DNA of 64,000 nt from JAGVSR01 sp963708775 (GCA_963708775.1 CAVPTI010000020.1:248001-312000); one strand, 5' to 3'; shown: positions 45,418 through 53,891, numbered from the stretch's first letter. The notes: a model not told the origin generated them from the letters alone. Numbers and translations are program-made.

Positions 45418-46284
45418 CTATGGCAGGACGACCTTGGCCGAGAAGACGAAGGTGGCGCCGCACTCGAAGCTACCAGCGCTGCTGGTGTCGCAATTACCGT
45501 TTTCGGCGCCGCCGAGGTTCGTGTCCCAATAGCGGAAGTCCATGGTGAACTTCTCGACCGTCAGAGAGAGACCGGCGTTCCACCAGAGGTACTCTTCTTC
45601 GCCCCAAGCCATGCCGTAGGTCACATAATCATCATCAAAGCCCCACTGCGAACCCAAGGTGCCGCTGATGGTCGGAGTGAACATGCCCCACGAGGGCAAG
45701 GTGTAGGCGGCGATGCCTTCAAGCGTATAGGTTTCACCCGATTCCCACTGGCTGTCCGGCGAGTAGTAGTTGTTCAAAGTCAGAACAAGGTTCGTGACAG
45801 GTGTCACGCTGGCGCCAGCCTTGAGTTCGATGTAGTCGCCTTCGTTCGTGAAGCCGTTCTGGCCCGGGAACGTGTAATAGAGGAAGGCGAAATCGAATGT
45901 GACAGCGCCCCAGACCGGCTTGGCACCGATGTAATAGTCCACCTCGGCCGGGCCGATGTCGCCGGTTGGACACCCGGCGGTAATGCTGGTGAAATTGCAG
46001 TTAGTCCCAGGCGCATCTGCCGGTAGCTGACCTGGTGCACCGAAGTTCGGGTACGACGTGTTCGAAGCCCAAACGCCTGCATACCAGAAGCCGTAGGTCA
46101 GATCGAAGGAGCCCTGGGCGGCAGGGTCGCGGTTCGAGTTCGAGAAGCCGCGGAAGACGTAGTCGCTCGTGCCGCCGATCGTGATGGAGTAGTTGAGTTC
46201 GTCGGCTGCGTGCGCCGGGGCCGCTGCCGTAGCCAGTGCGAGCGATGCGGCCGCCGCGCCTGCAAGTTTCGTGAACGTGTTCAT
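45418..46284 (-). CDS. TorF-like putative porin, copy 2
   Basis: A 288-residue outer-membrane protein of the same family, with a clean signal peptide (KLAGAAAASLALATAAAPAHA) and mature start ADELNYSITIGG. Alternating aromatic and polar strands (VTFDFAFLYYTF; LVLTLNNYYSPDSQW; FTMDFRYWDTNLGG) and the final aromatic-poor VVLP are shared with copy 1. Two Cys pairs (CNFTSITAGC; CDTSSAGSFEC) are unusual for porins and conserved in both copies. The start is at 46284. Confidence 0.88.
   Translation of the reverse strand: MNTFTKLAGAAAASLALATAAAPAHAADELNYSITIGGTSDYVFRGFSNSNRDPAAQGSFDLTYGFWYAGVWASNTSYPNFGAPGQLPADAPGTNCNFTSITAGCPTGDIGPAEVDYYIGAKPVWGAVTFDFAFLYYTFPGQNGFTNEGDYIELKAGASVTPVTNLVLTLNNYYSPDSQWESGETYTLEGIAAYTLPSWGMFTPTISGTLGSQWGFDDDYVTYGMAWGEEEYLWWNAGLSLTVEKFTMDFRYWDTNLGGAENGNCDTSSAGSFECGATFVFSAKVVLP
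45419..46091 (-). repeat. Porin direct repeat, copy 2
   Basis: Partner of 44270-44942. The 5' parts of the two genes (46092 and up; 44943 and up) differ at many bases while still encoding similar residues, as expected from gene conversion limited to the 3' part or a duplication followed by replacement. Confidence 0.85.
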
Positions 46285-46676
46285 TCTGAAGACCCCCGTC
46301 ATGCTGTGTATCGGTGATCCCACGATCCGTCCGAACTGAGGGGTTCAGAAATGGACCACGCGATCTGGCTTGAGCTGAGGAAACAGGAAAGACTGCCCTC
46401 CATCAAGGAAACACTGGGTTCGGAACAGGGGTTGGGGGACGCATGTATCTGATTGGCAACGCTACTGTTTTTATGACCAAATTCACAACACTCCGTGCCC
46501 GTTTTTTATACACGGGGAGCGGCCAGTTTGTCGCCGTTTGCTGTAAACGGCAGCCAATAGACCAAGAATGCGGCAGTCGGGGAAGGGTCATCTCCGAGCC
46601 GTTAATTCGCGTAAACTGCTGAGATTGTGCGACTGATGCAGAATCGCGACTTAATTCCCCCGAGGATCCGCTTGTA
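46285..46676. promoter_or_regulatory. Divergent intergenic region with inverted repeat
   Basis: About 390 AT-richer bases between porin 2 and the SDR gene, holding both promoters. A perfect inverted repeat GCCGTTT-GCTGT-AAACGGC lies at 46533-46551 and could be an operator or mRNA hairpin. I could not define -35/-10 boxes with confidence. Confidence 0.45.
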
Positions 46677-47774
46677 ATGTCTTCACATCGTCCGCTTGTT
46701 CTCATCACCGGCGCAGCACGCCGCATCGGGCGCGCCATAGCGCTCGATCTGGCTGGGCGGGGGTTTGACGTCGCCATTCATTATCGCCAGTCGCGGGAGG
46801 CTGCCGAGGCCGTCGTTGATGAAATCCGTGGGCTCGGCGCCCGCGCCGCCGCGCTTCCTGGCGACTTGGCAAAACCTGAAGATGTGGAACGGCTTGTGCC
46901 GGCGTGTTGCGATGCACTCGGGGCGCCGACGGTACTCGTCAATAATGCGAGCGAGTTTCAGCCGGATTCGGTGGTCTCGACGACGCTGGCGAGTTGGAAC
47001 GCGCACCTGGACATCAATTTGCGGGCGCCGGTGTTTCTCGCCCAGCAGGTGGTCCGGCACCTGCCTGAGGGGATGGATGGGAACATCATCAACATCATTG
47101 ATCAGCGCGTCTGGAAACTGACGCCCGAGTTCTTTTCCTACACCTTGTCCAAGGCAGGGCTTTGGACGGCGACGCGCACGCTGGCACAGGCGCTGGCGCC
47201 TCGTGTGCGCGTCAACGCCATCGGGCCGGGGCCGGTGTTGCAGAGCATCCACCAGACGGATGCGGATTTCGCCGCAGAGGTTCAATCGACATTGCTCAAG
47301 CGCGGGCCGAGCACGGCGGAAATCGCGGCCGCCGTTCGCTTCATCCTCGAGGCGCCGGCGATGACGGGTCAGATGATCGCGCTCGATGGCGGGCAGCATC
47401 TGACGTGGAGCGAGAGCGAGCATAAAGAGTCTTTGATGGCTCGTGGCGACTCCGCTGGCGCGGAGCCGGCCGCCACGAGCGATGGAGCGCCGCCACGAGC
47501 TGAGCGTAGCTTGTTGATGGCTCATGGCGACTCCGCTGGCGCGGAGCCGGCCGCCATGGAGCGAGTTGATGGCTCGTGGCGACTCCGCTGGCGCGGAGCC
47601 GGCCGCCACGAGCGGGAAACTCTCGCCACATTTCCTCCGCCGCCTGCCCTAACTCACGCCGCAAAGGTCAGCGACGAAGAGTGTGCCGTGCGGGCCCCTC
47701 GTTTACCGGTCTTTAAGGTTAAACCTTTAGGAACGGTTGGTTGTGTTGGGTGCCCTTGTCGGGGTGCCGCGTAA
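46677..47774 (+). CDS. SDR oxidoreductase, FolM/pteridine reductase-like, with repeat-derived tail
   Basis: A short-chain reductase, perhaps reducing dihydropteridines. Residues 1-248 are a complete SDR: VLITGAARRIGRAIALDLAG, NNASEFQPDS, the YTLSKAG catalytic pair, VNAIGPGPVL, and MTGQMIALDGGQHL. The normal end should be near residue 248. The frame then runs for over 100 residues through the three REP-like units (ARGDSAGAEPAA, AHGDSAGAEPAA) and stops at 47774, just before the next gene. Either the original stop was lost or the tail is real and repeat-derived. Confidence 0.85.
   Translation: MSSHRPLVLITGAARRIGRAIALDLAGRGFDVAIHYRQSREAAEAVVDEIRGLGARAAALPGDLAKPEDVERLVPACCDALGAPTVLVNNASEFQPDSVVSTTLASWNAHLDINLRAPVFLAQQVVRHLPEGMDGNIINIIDQRVWKLTPEFFSYTLSKAGLWTATRTLAQALAPRVRVNAIGPGPVLQSIHQTDADFAAEVQSTLLKRGPSTAEIAAAVRFILEAPAMTGQMIALDGGQHLTWSESEHKESLMARGDSAGAEPAATSDGAPPRAERSLLMAHGDSAGAEPAAMERVDGSWRLRWRGAGRHERETLATFPPPPALTHAAKVSDEECAVRAPRLPVFKVKPLGTVGCVGCPCRGAA
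47435..47613. repeat. REP-like palindrome array C (three units)
   Basis: Units at 47439-47480, 47520-47562 and 47572-47613. The core GACTCCGCTGGCGCGGAGCCGGCC is the same as in arrays A and B, but the arms are GCTCGTGGC/GCCACGAGC in units 1 and 3 and GCTCATGGC/GCCATGGAGC in unit 2. A right-half fragment lies near 47490-47500. The array is inside the 3' part of the SDR reading frame. Confidence 0.85.
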
Positions 47775-47789
47775 AGAACGGAAAAAAAC

Positions 47790-49046
47790 ATGAGAGCCCT
47801 CGCCGGAGCGACGTTCGCCGCAGTTGCGACCCTGCTGATCCCCGCCCTCTCTTCTCCTGCCTCCGCTGCCGATTTGCCCGGCATCAAAGCCACCTCTGCA
47901 AACACCGTTCCCGCCTGCGCTACGCCGGGCCGCCTGCAGGCGTTTCTGCAGAGCCGCAACAGTAAACTCTCCGATCGCTACGAGGGCCTTGCGACCGAAT
48001 ACATGCGCCATGGCGAAGACCTCGGCGTGCGTTGGGATTACGCCTTCTTCCAGATGATGCTGGAAACCGGCAACCTGACCTACACGGGCGACGTGAAGCC
48101 TGAGCAGAACAATTTCGCGGGCCTCGGTGCGACGGGCAAAGGCGCGCGCGGCAAGTCGTTTCCCGATGTTTCCACCGGCGTGCGCGCGCACCTTCAGCAC
48201 GTCCTGATGTACGGTGGCGAGAAGATCGAAAATCCTGTCGCTGAGCGGACGCGGAACATTCAGAATTGGGGCGTGCTCGACGATTGGCAGAAGACGATCA
48301 AAACGCCGATCACATACACGCATCTGGCAAAGAAGTGGGCGCCCACGAGCCGCGCCTATACGCGCGATATTTCCGGCATCGCGGAGTCCTTCTACGACGG
48401 CGCGTGCAAGGATGCCGATCCACGTCCGGAACTCGTTGCAGAGGCTCGCAAGGGTCAGAAGAGCAGCACCGTGTCGATCGCCAAGGTCGAGAAGACCGAT
48501 GTGGTACCGGCCGGAAAGGGCGCTGAAATTGCCAAGAAGGCGATCGCAGAGGCGCGCGCCTCCGGCGATGTTCCGACGCGCTCGGGCCTGGGTGCGGGTG
48601 AGCTCGTGAAGGCTGCCGCTGTCACGGCGCCGGCCGCAACGGCCGGTCCTTCGCCGAGCATAAAAATTCTCAATGCGACGCCAGACACGGCGGCTGAGAG
48701 TGCAACCAACGGTCTGCCGCCAGAGAGCGACACGGCAAAGATCGATACTGCTTCCTTCACCGGCGTCGCTGGAGCGGCGACGGCGAGCAAGGCCAAGGAG
48801 CCCGCAGCGAAGTCCGCGAATTGCCGAGTGTGGACGGCGAGCTATGGCGGGGAGAAGGCGATCATCATCAAGGCCGCAGCAGCGGGAGCCACGAACTACA
48901 CGGTGCTCGACGTGAATGAGGGCGCGGAGAAGAAGGAAGCGGAAGCCTATATCAGCGCCTATGCCAAGGGCGGTGAGATGGTGGCTGAATTCGGATCGCC
49001 GACGCAGGCCCTCGACAAGGCGTTCGAGCTCTGCCCGGAAGGTTGA
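47790..49046 (+). CDS. Secreted glucosaminidase-like protein, paralog 1
   Basis: A 418-residue exported protein. Signal peptide AAVATLLIPALSSPASA, then a domain like the bacterial N-acetylglucosaminidase (GH73/lysozyme-like) fold: LGVRWDYAFFQMMLETGNLTY, NNFAGLGATGKGARGKSFPDV, GVRAHLQHVLMYG. A low-complexity Ala/Lys/Thr linker (about 230-340) follows. The C-terminal domain, CRVWTASYGGEKAIIIKAA to FELCPEG, is shared with the next gene. Probably acts on peptidoglycan; the fold assignment is from motif resemblance. Confidence 0.75.
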   Translation: MRALAGATFAAVATLLIPALSSPASAADLPGIKATSANTVPACATPGRLQAFLQSRNSKLSDRYEGLATEYMRHGEDLGVRWDYAFFQMMLETGNLTYTGDVKPEQNNFAGLGATGKGARGKSFPDVSTGVRAHLQHVLMYGGEKIENPVAERTRNIQNWGVLDDWQKTIKTPITYTHLAKKWAPTSRAYTRDISGIAESFYDGACKDADPRPELVAEARKGQKSSTVSIAKVEKTDVVPAGKGAEIAKKAIAEARASGDVPTRSGLGAGELVKAAAVTAPAATAGPSPSIKILNATPDTAAESATNGLPPESDTAKIDTASFTGVAGAATASKAKEPAAKSANCRVWTASYGGEKAIIIKAAAAGATNYTVLDVNEGAEKKEAEAYISAYAKGGEMVAEFGSPTQALDKAFELCPEG

Positions 49047-49106
49047 GCGCTTTCGGTCGTTGTTCTTGAGCTTAGTGCATGTGCCCTCCGGGAGAGGATT
49101 GCCCGC

Positions 49107-50159
49107 ATGATGTGCCGTCCTCTCCGGTTTGCGCTTGTTCCGCTGGCTTCGTTGACCATTGCGATGACGGGCGTGGCGCAAGCGGCCAAACCCGCGCTGC
49201 CTGAAATCCGAACCTCCACTGCCAACTCGGTTCCGCGCTGCGTCACACCGGACCGGTTGATGGCGTTTCTAAAGAGCCGTAATCCGCGGCCTGATCCGCG
49301 CTATCGCGACATCGCGCGCTGGTACAAGCATTGGGGCGAAGCCTGGCGTGTGCGTTGGGATTACGCCTTCTTCCAGATGGCGATTGAAACGAACTTTCTT
49401 ACCTACCGGCAGCCCAACGGCAAAATGGGCGACGTGGATCCAGACCAACACAACTTCGCAGGTATCGGGACGACGGGCGGCGGCGTGCCGGGCGACAGCT
49501 TTCCCGACGTAAAGACGGGCGTGCTGGCGCAGATCCAGCATCTTGTTGCCTATTCGGGCGAACGGCTGGCGAGCCCGGTTGCACCTCGCACGCAACTGAA
49601 GCAGGACGACATCATCGAGGCGTCGCGTGGGCTGAAGCGCAACGTGCGGTTTTCCGATCTGGCGAAGCGATGGGCGGTCGATCCCAAGTATGGGACGTCG
49701 ATTGCATGGGTTGCCGATCAGTTCCGCCAGCAGCAGTGTCCGAACCCGGATCTCGCGCCGCCGGAAGAGGTCGCGCAAAGGCCCGCCAAACCTTCACCAT
49801 TGAAAGCAAGACCTATTGAGGCTGCCGCTGCGCGGCCCGCAAGACCTGCGCCGTTGGAAGCCTCCCGGCAGGCGCTTTCTAATGAGGCTTCGGGGGCATG
49901 CCTGATCCAAACCGCATCCTATGGCGGCAGCGCGACGGTATTGATCCGTCACGATGCCCAGGGCAGAACCGAATACACCGCTTTGACCGTGCTCGATGGG
50001 TTCGAGAGCAGCATGACCGACAGCTACATCCGTGCCAGGGCGCCCGGCGGCCGGTCAATCGGGGCCTTCCACGACCAGACGGCGGCTCTCGCCAAGGCAC
50101 GGGAGTTGTGCCCACCTTCAGGAGAGGGTGCACCGGCTCGCGAAGCCTCGGCTCGCTGA
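49107..50159 (+). CDS. Secreted glucosaminidase-like protein, paralog 2
   Basis: A 350-residue paralog 60 bases after the first. Same architecture: signal (ASLTIAMTGVAQA), the STANSVPRCVTPDRLMAFLKSRN start, VRWDYAFFQMAIETNFLTY, HNFAGIGTTGGGVPGDSFPDV, a shorter Pro/Ala linker, and the C-terminal CLIQTASYGGSATVLIRH domain ending in ELCP. The catalytic Glu of the glucosaminidase fold would be in the LETGN/IETNF segment. The pair arose by tandem duplication and has diverged greatly. Confidence 0.75.
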   Translation: MMCRPLRFALVPLASLTIAMTGVAQAAKPALPEIRTSTANSVPRCVTPDRLMAFLKSRNPRPDPRYRDIARWYKHWGEAWRVRWDYAFFQMAIETNFLTYRQPNGKMGDVDPDQHNFAGIGTTGGGVPGDSFPDVKTGVLAQIQHLVAYSGERLASPVAPRTQLKQDDIIEASRGLKRNVRFSDLAKRWAVDPKYGTSIAWVADQFRQQQCPNPDLAPPEEVAQRPAKPSPLKARPIEAAAARPARPAPLEASRQALSNEASGACLIQTASYGGSATVLIRHDAQGRTEYTALTVLDGFESSMTDSYIRARAPGGRSIGAFHDQTAALAKARELCPPSGEGAPAREASAR

Positions 50160-50246
50160 CCGGCATCAAATCGGCGGCTCTCTTTCTTTGATCCTCGAGG
50201 GCGCCGTCGGCGTACACAGGGGGCATTTGCAAGAAAGGCTCGCCCG

Positions 50247-50840
50247 ATGCTGCGCTCGCTGGCTCTCAAGGCTTTTTCCATGACCCTCCTCGCCACCACT
50301 GCTTCCGCTGTCACTGCCACTGAGGCCGAACAGCAGGGGAGCGCCTACGACTTTTCCTTCACGTCGATCGACGGCAAGCCGATGCCGCTCTCGGCCTACA
50401 AGGGCAAGACCTTGCTCGTCGTGAACACGGCATCGTTCTGCGGGTTTACCCAGCAATACAAGGGGTTACAGGCGCTCTACGAAAAGTATGAGGCGAAGGG
50501 TTTCGTGGTGGTCGGCGTGCCGTCCAACGACTTTGGCGGACAGGAGCCGGGCTCGACGAAGGAGATCAAGGATTTCTGCGAGGGCGCATTCGGCATCACC
50601 TTTCCGCTGACGGAGAAGGTGCCGGTCACCGGCGCATCAGCGCATCCATTCTACAAGTGGGTCGTCGAGACGCTCGGAGCGAAGTCGGCGCCCGGCTGGA
50701 ACTTCCACAAGTACCTCGTTGCGCGTGATGGCCGCGTCGTGAAGTCCTTCTACTCGGGCTACGCGCCCGACTCTCAGGAACTGGTAGCCGCCGTCGAGGA
50801 AGAACTGGCGAAGGCCCCGGCTCAGACGGCAACGCAGTAA
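50247..50840 (+). CDS. Glutathione peroxidase family protein, exported
   Basis: A 197-residue thiol peroxidase. Signal-like N-terminus (LALKAFSMTLLATTASA) indicates a periplasmic form. NTASFCGFTQQYKGLQALYEKY holds the peroxidatic Cys (not selenocysteine); VVGVPSNDFGGQEPGS has the Gln/Asn region and PGWNFHKYLVARDG the Trp-Asn of the catalytic tetrad. Length is normal. A strong terminator follows, and the convergent small membrane protein gene ends inside that hairpin. Confidence 0.92.
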   Translation: MLRSLALKAFSMTLLATTASAVTATEAEQQGSAYDFSFTSIDGKPMPLSAYKGKTLLVVNTASFCGFTQQYKGLQALYEKYEAKGFVVVGVPSNDFGGQEPGSTKEIKDFCEGAFGITFPLTEKVPVTGASAHPFYKWVVETLGAKSAPGWNFHKYLVARDGRVVKSFYSGYAPDSQELVAAVEEELAKAPAQTATQ

Positions 50841-50854
50841 TGGGCTGCACGAGA

Positions 50855-50881
50855 GCCGCGCCTCAGGGCGCGGCCTTTTTT
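50855..50881 (+). terminator. Terminator shared by convergent genes
   Basis: A perfect 8-bp stem GCCGCGCC/GGCGCGGC with a TCAG loop and a following run of six T. The loop contains part of the stop codon of the minus-strand gene at 50863. Confidence 0.85.
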
Positions 50882-51165
50882 GCCGGAAAGATGAAGTATC
50901 CGACGAGGGCCCAGATGAGGCCAGACGCGAAGCCGACGAGCAGCATGCCGGCTTCACCGCCGAGCGCGTGGATGCTGAAGATCCCGACGGTTGCCGCGAG
51001 CCAGTAGAGCAGGAAGCCCGCGAACGCACCCGCGAACGCGGCGACAGGGATCTTCTGCCACTGGTCAGCCGTGCGGCCCATAAGAAAGGCGACGAGGATC
51101 GTGACCGGATTGAGCGCACCGAGCAGGACCACGGTCTGCGGATCGAACGGGTTGATGTCGATCAC
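50863..51165 (-). CDS. Small membrane protein coupled to chorismate mutase
   Basis: A 100-residue protein with about three hydrophobic helices (TVVLLGALNPVTILVAFLMG; VAAFAGAFAGFLLYWLAATVG; AGMLLVGFASGLIWALVGYFIF). The GTG start at 51165 overlaps the chorismate mutase TGA (GTGA), implying translational coupling. The family is not recognised, and no role in aromatic synthesis is implied beyond position. Confidence 0.75.
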   Translation of the reverse strand: MIDINPFDPQTVVLLGALNPVTILVAFLMGRTADQWQKIPVAAFAGAFAGFLLYWLAATVGIFSIHALGGEAGMLLVGFASGLIWALVGYFIFPAKKAAP

Positions 51166-51491
51166 GCGCCTTTGCCTCCGTTGCCTTCCGTCTGCTTGCG
51201 CAGGTTCTCTTCCTCGTACTGGATGAACCAGCCGATCATCTGCCGCCACAGGGCTTCGCACAAATCAGGCGAGACGCCCTTCTCGGTCGCCTGCAAGCGA
51301 ACCTTGTCGATGACCTGCTGGATGCGCCAGGGCACGACGGCGCCTTCGGCCGATTTCAGCTTCAGCTGCCAGGCGCGATCGACATACCCGAAACGCTCGG
51401 CGATGAGATCGACGAGTTCGCGATCAATGCGGTCGATTTCGTCACGAACGTGGCTCATGTCCGCGCATTCCCAGGGGCGTTTCGGATCCAT
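51162..51491 (-). CDS. Chorismate mutase (AroQ type)
   Basis: A 109-residue helical enzyme that turns chorismate into prephenate. DEIDRIDRELVDLIAERFGYV (residues 16-36) carries the first-helix Arg and Asp typical of AroQ, then a Lys/Arg-rich second part (WRIQQVIDKVRLQA) and the third helix (LCEALWRQMIGWFIQYEEE). The start at 51491 lies two bases after the gatA stop. It ties aromatic synthesis to the gatCA unit by position only. Confidence 0.88.
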   Translation of the reverse strand: MDPKRPWECADMSHVRDEIDRIDRELVDLIAERFGYVDRAWQLKLKSAEGAVVPWRIQQVIDKVRLQATEKGVSPDLCEALWRQMIGWFIQYEEENLRKQTEGNGGKGA

Positions 51492-51493
51492 CT

Positions 51494-53006
51494 TCAGCGC
51501 CCCTTCGATGCGGAGTGCCACCACGGCTGCGGCGGGGTAAAGCGACCGGCGGCGTCCTCGATGACTTTGCCGGCGCGGAACAGCGTGCCTTCGTCGAACG
51601 GCTTGCCGATGAACTGCAAGCCGAGCGGCGTGCCTTCGGAAGAGAGGCCCGCGGGCACCGACATACCGGGCAGACCAGCCATGTTGACGGTGACGGTGAA
51701 GATATCTTCCAGGTACATGGCGAGCGGGTCACCCGTCTTTTCGCCGAAGGCGAAGGCAGGCGACGGAGTTGTCGGCGTCAGGACCACATCGACCGTGTTC
51801 CATGCTTCATCGAAGTCGCGCTTGATGAGCGTGCGCACTTTCTGGGCCTTCAGATAGTAGGCATCATAGTAGCCGGCGGAGAGCACGTAGGTGCCGATGA
51901 GCACGCGGCGGCGGACTTCCTTGCCGAAGCCTGCCGCGCGCGTTTGCGAATACATATCGATGACGTCCTTGCCGGGGACACGCAGGCCGTAGCGAACGCC
52001 ATCATAGCGGGCGAGGTTGGACGAGGCTTCGGCAGGAGCGACGATGTAGTAGGCCGGCAGCGCGTACTTCGTATGCGGCAGAGAGATCTCGTGGATCGAG
52101 GCGCCGGCATCCTTCAGCCACTGGATACCCTGCTGCCAGAGGGCCTCGATCTCTTTCGACATGCCCTCGACGCGATATTCCTTCGGCACGCCGACGCGCA
52201 GGCCCTTTACGCCTTCGCGCATCTGGGCGGCGTAGTCGGGAACGGGGGCATCGACGCAGGTCGGAATCTTTGGGATCGTAGCCGGCCATGGCGCCGAGCA
52301 TGAGGGCCGCGTCTTCCACCGTCTTTGCGATGGGACCCGCCTGATCGAGCGACGAGGCGAAGGCGACAATCCCCCAGCGCGAGCAGCGGCCATAGGTGGG
52401 CTTGATGCCGACGGTGCCGGTCAGCGCCGCAGGCTGGCGGATCGATCCGCCGGTATCGGTGGCGGTGGCGCCGAGACACAGACCTGCTGCGACCGCGGCG
52501 GATGAGCCGCCCGACGAGCCGCCTGGGACGAGTTTCGCGTCCGTCAGCGCGCCGTTCTTGTCCTTGCGGCGCCAGGGCGAGACGACGGGGCCGAAAGCGC
52601 TGGTCTCGTTCGACGAGCCCATGGCGAATTCGTCGTTGTTGAGTTTGCCGAGCATGACGGCACCGGCGTTCCAGAGATTGGCGCCGACGGTCGATTCATA
52701 GGTCGGCACGAAGTTGCCGAGGATCTTGGAGCAGGCGGTCGTGCGGACACCGTTGGTGCAGAAGAGGTCCTTGTGGCCGAGCGGAATGCCCTCGAGCGGG
52801 CGCGGGTCGTCCTTGGCGAGGCGGTCGTCGGAGATCTTGGCCTGGGCGAGCGCATGCTCGGGCGTCGGCAGCACATAAGCATTGAGTGCGCCGTTGCCGG
52901 TCTCAATGGCCCTGATGAAAGCTTCGGTCAGTTCAGTCGCGGTGAACGACTTTTTCTTCAGCCCGTCGCGGGCTTCGGTCAGCGTCAGCGTTGTCAGATC
53001 CGTCAA
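51494..53006 (-). CDS. gatA: Glutamyl/aspartyl-tRNA amidotransferase subunit A, frameshifted
   Basis: Catalytic amidase that makes Gln-tRNA(Gln) and Asn-tRNA(Asn) from misacylated tRNAs. A TTG start at 53006 gives MTDLTTLTLTEAR. The signature VPGGSSGGSSAAVAAGL carries the Ser of the Ser-cisSer-Lys triad, followed by GTATDTGGSIRQPAALTG-like ATDTGGSIRQPAA. At GYDPKDS one extra base near 52262 shifts the frame. The next frame continues CVDAPVPDYAAQMREGVKGL and runs normally to ...PWWHSASKGR. The corrected length is 503 residues. Inactivation of this essential gene would be surprising, so sequence error is likely. Confidence 0.92.
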
Positions 53007-53010
53007 AGCG

Positions 53011-53429
53011 CTAGTTTCCTTTTTCGCTGCCGCACTTCACGTATTGATGCTTTTCGCCTTCGATCCAGAGGGTGATGGCGCTGCCCGAAGGGTCGAGGTC
53101 GAACGTGTTTGTCTCGGTCCATTCCTCGGGACCCTCGATGCACTGCATCTTCGCCTCGTAAGAGCGGCCTTTTTCCTTTTCCGTAATTGCTACGAAATCG
53201 CAATTCCCTCCCAGGAGCGGAAGCCGTCGGGGGTGAGTGTTTCCGTCACCGTGTCGATGTTCTTTGGGCCGCCAGCTTCGATGGCTTCGACCTTTTTGCA
53301 GAGCCCTTCCTTGGCGAAGACGCCGGAGATGAAATCGGCGCGCACCTCGTTTTCGGCGGCTGACGGCTGAGACAGGGCCAGGACGCCCGCGAGGATCGAG
53401 CCGAATGACAGCGCAGAAAGTCTGAGCAT
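53011..53429 (-). CDS. Small exported protein between gatC and gatA, frameshifted
   Basis: The first frame gives a signal peptide (LSALSFGSILAGVLALSQPSAA) and FAKEGLCKKVEAIEAGGPKN up to RSWEG, then stops at 53190. One base is missing near 53201-53208. The other frame continues CDFVAITEKEKGR, AKMQCIEGPEEWTE and KHQYVKCGSEKGN to a stop at 53011. The corrected length is about 139 residues with four mature Cys. No family recognised. It sits in an unusual place, inside the gatCA pair, five bases before gatA. Confidence 0.7.
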
Positions 53430-53451
53430 GACTGACCTCACGCGTTGATGA

Positions 53452-53740
53452 TTATTCGACGACCTTTGGAACAACGAAGAAATAGTCCTCGGTCTGGGGG
53501 GCGTTACTTGGTCACCTGATCCGGGATTTCGCCGTCGGTCACTTCGTCTTTACGCTTCGGCAGCGCGATGGGGACGACACGGGTCATGGGTTCGACGGAC
53601 GACGTATCGACTTCATCCAGTTGCTCAACCCAATTCAGGATGCCGGACAGTTCCTTCTCGAGAGCTTTGGCCTCCTCGGCCGTCACCTTGATGCGCGCGA
53701 GACGGGCAATGCGCTGGACCGTCGCTTCGTCGACTTGCAT
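53452..53740 (-). CDS. gatC: Glutamyl/aspartyl-tRNA amidotransferase subunit C, frameshifted near its end
   Basis: The small subunit that stabilises GatA. MQVDEATVQRIARLARIKV and LNWVEQLDEVDTSSVEPMT are typical. After PDQVTK an extra base at about 53506 creates a TAA. Without it the protein ends NAPQTEDYFFVVPKVVE with a stop at 53452, the canonical GatC terminus. The start at 53740 fits the family. Confidence 0.9.
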
Positions 53741-53891
53741 GGATGTCCCCTGAAGTGGGCGCGCGGTGCCGCAAAGCGGCGGATCACCCGGCCGGCGTTG
53801 TCTTAACGCCCTTTGCCGCGCGGGCGCAACCATGGCGCGGAGGGTGCCGTTGAGACTCGAGTTGCAGATAGCCTTTTTCGGAGGTTCCGGT

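Noticed and set aside
46403..46777. A 124-residue minus-strand frame upstream of the SDR gene
   Set aside because: It overlaps the SDR start and lies in AT-richer promoter DNA; no homology or ribosome site.
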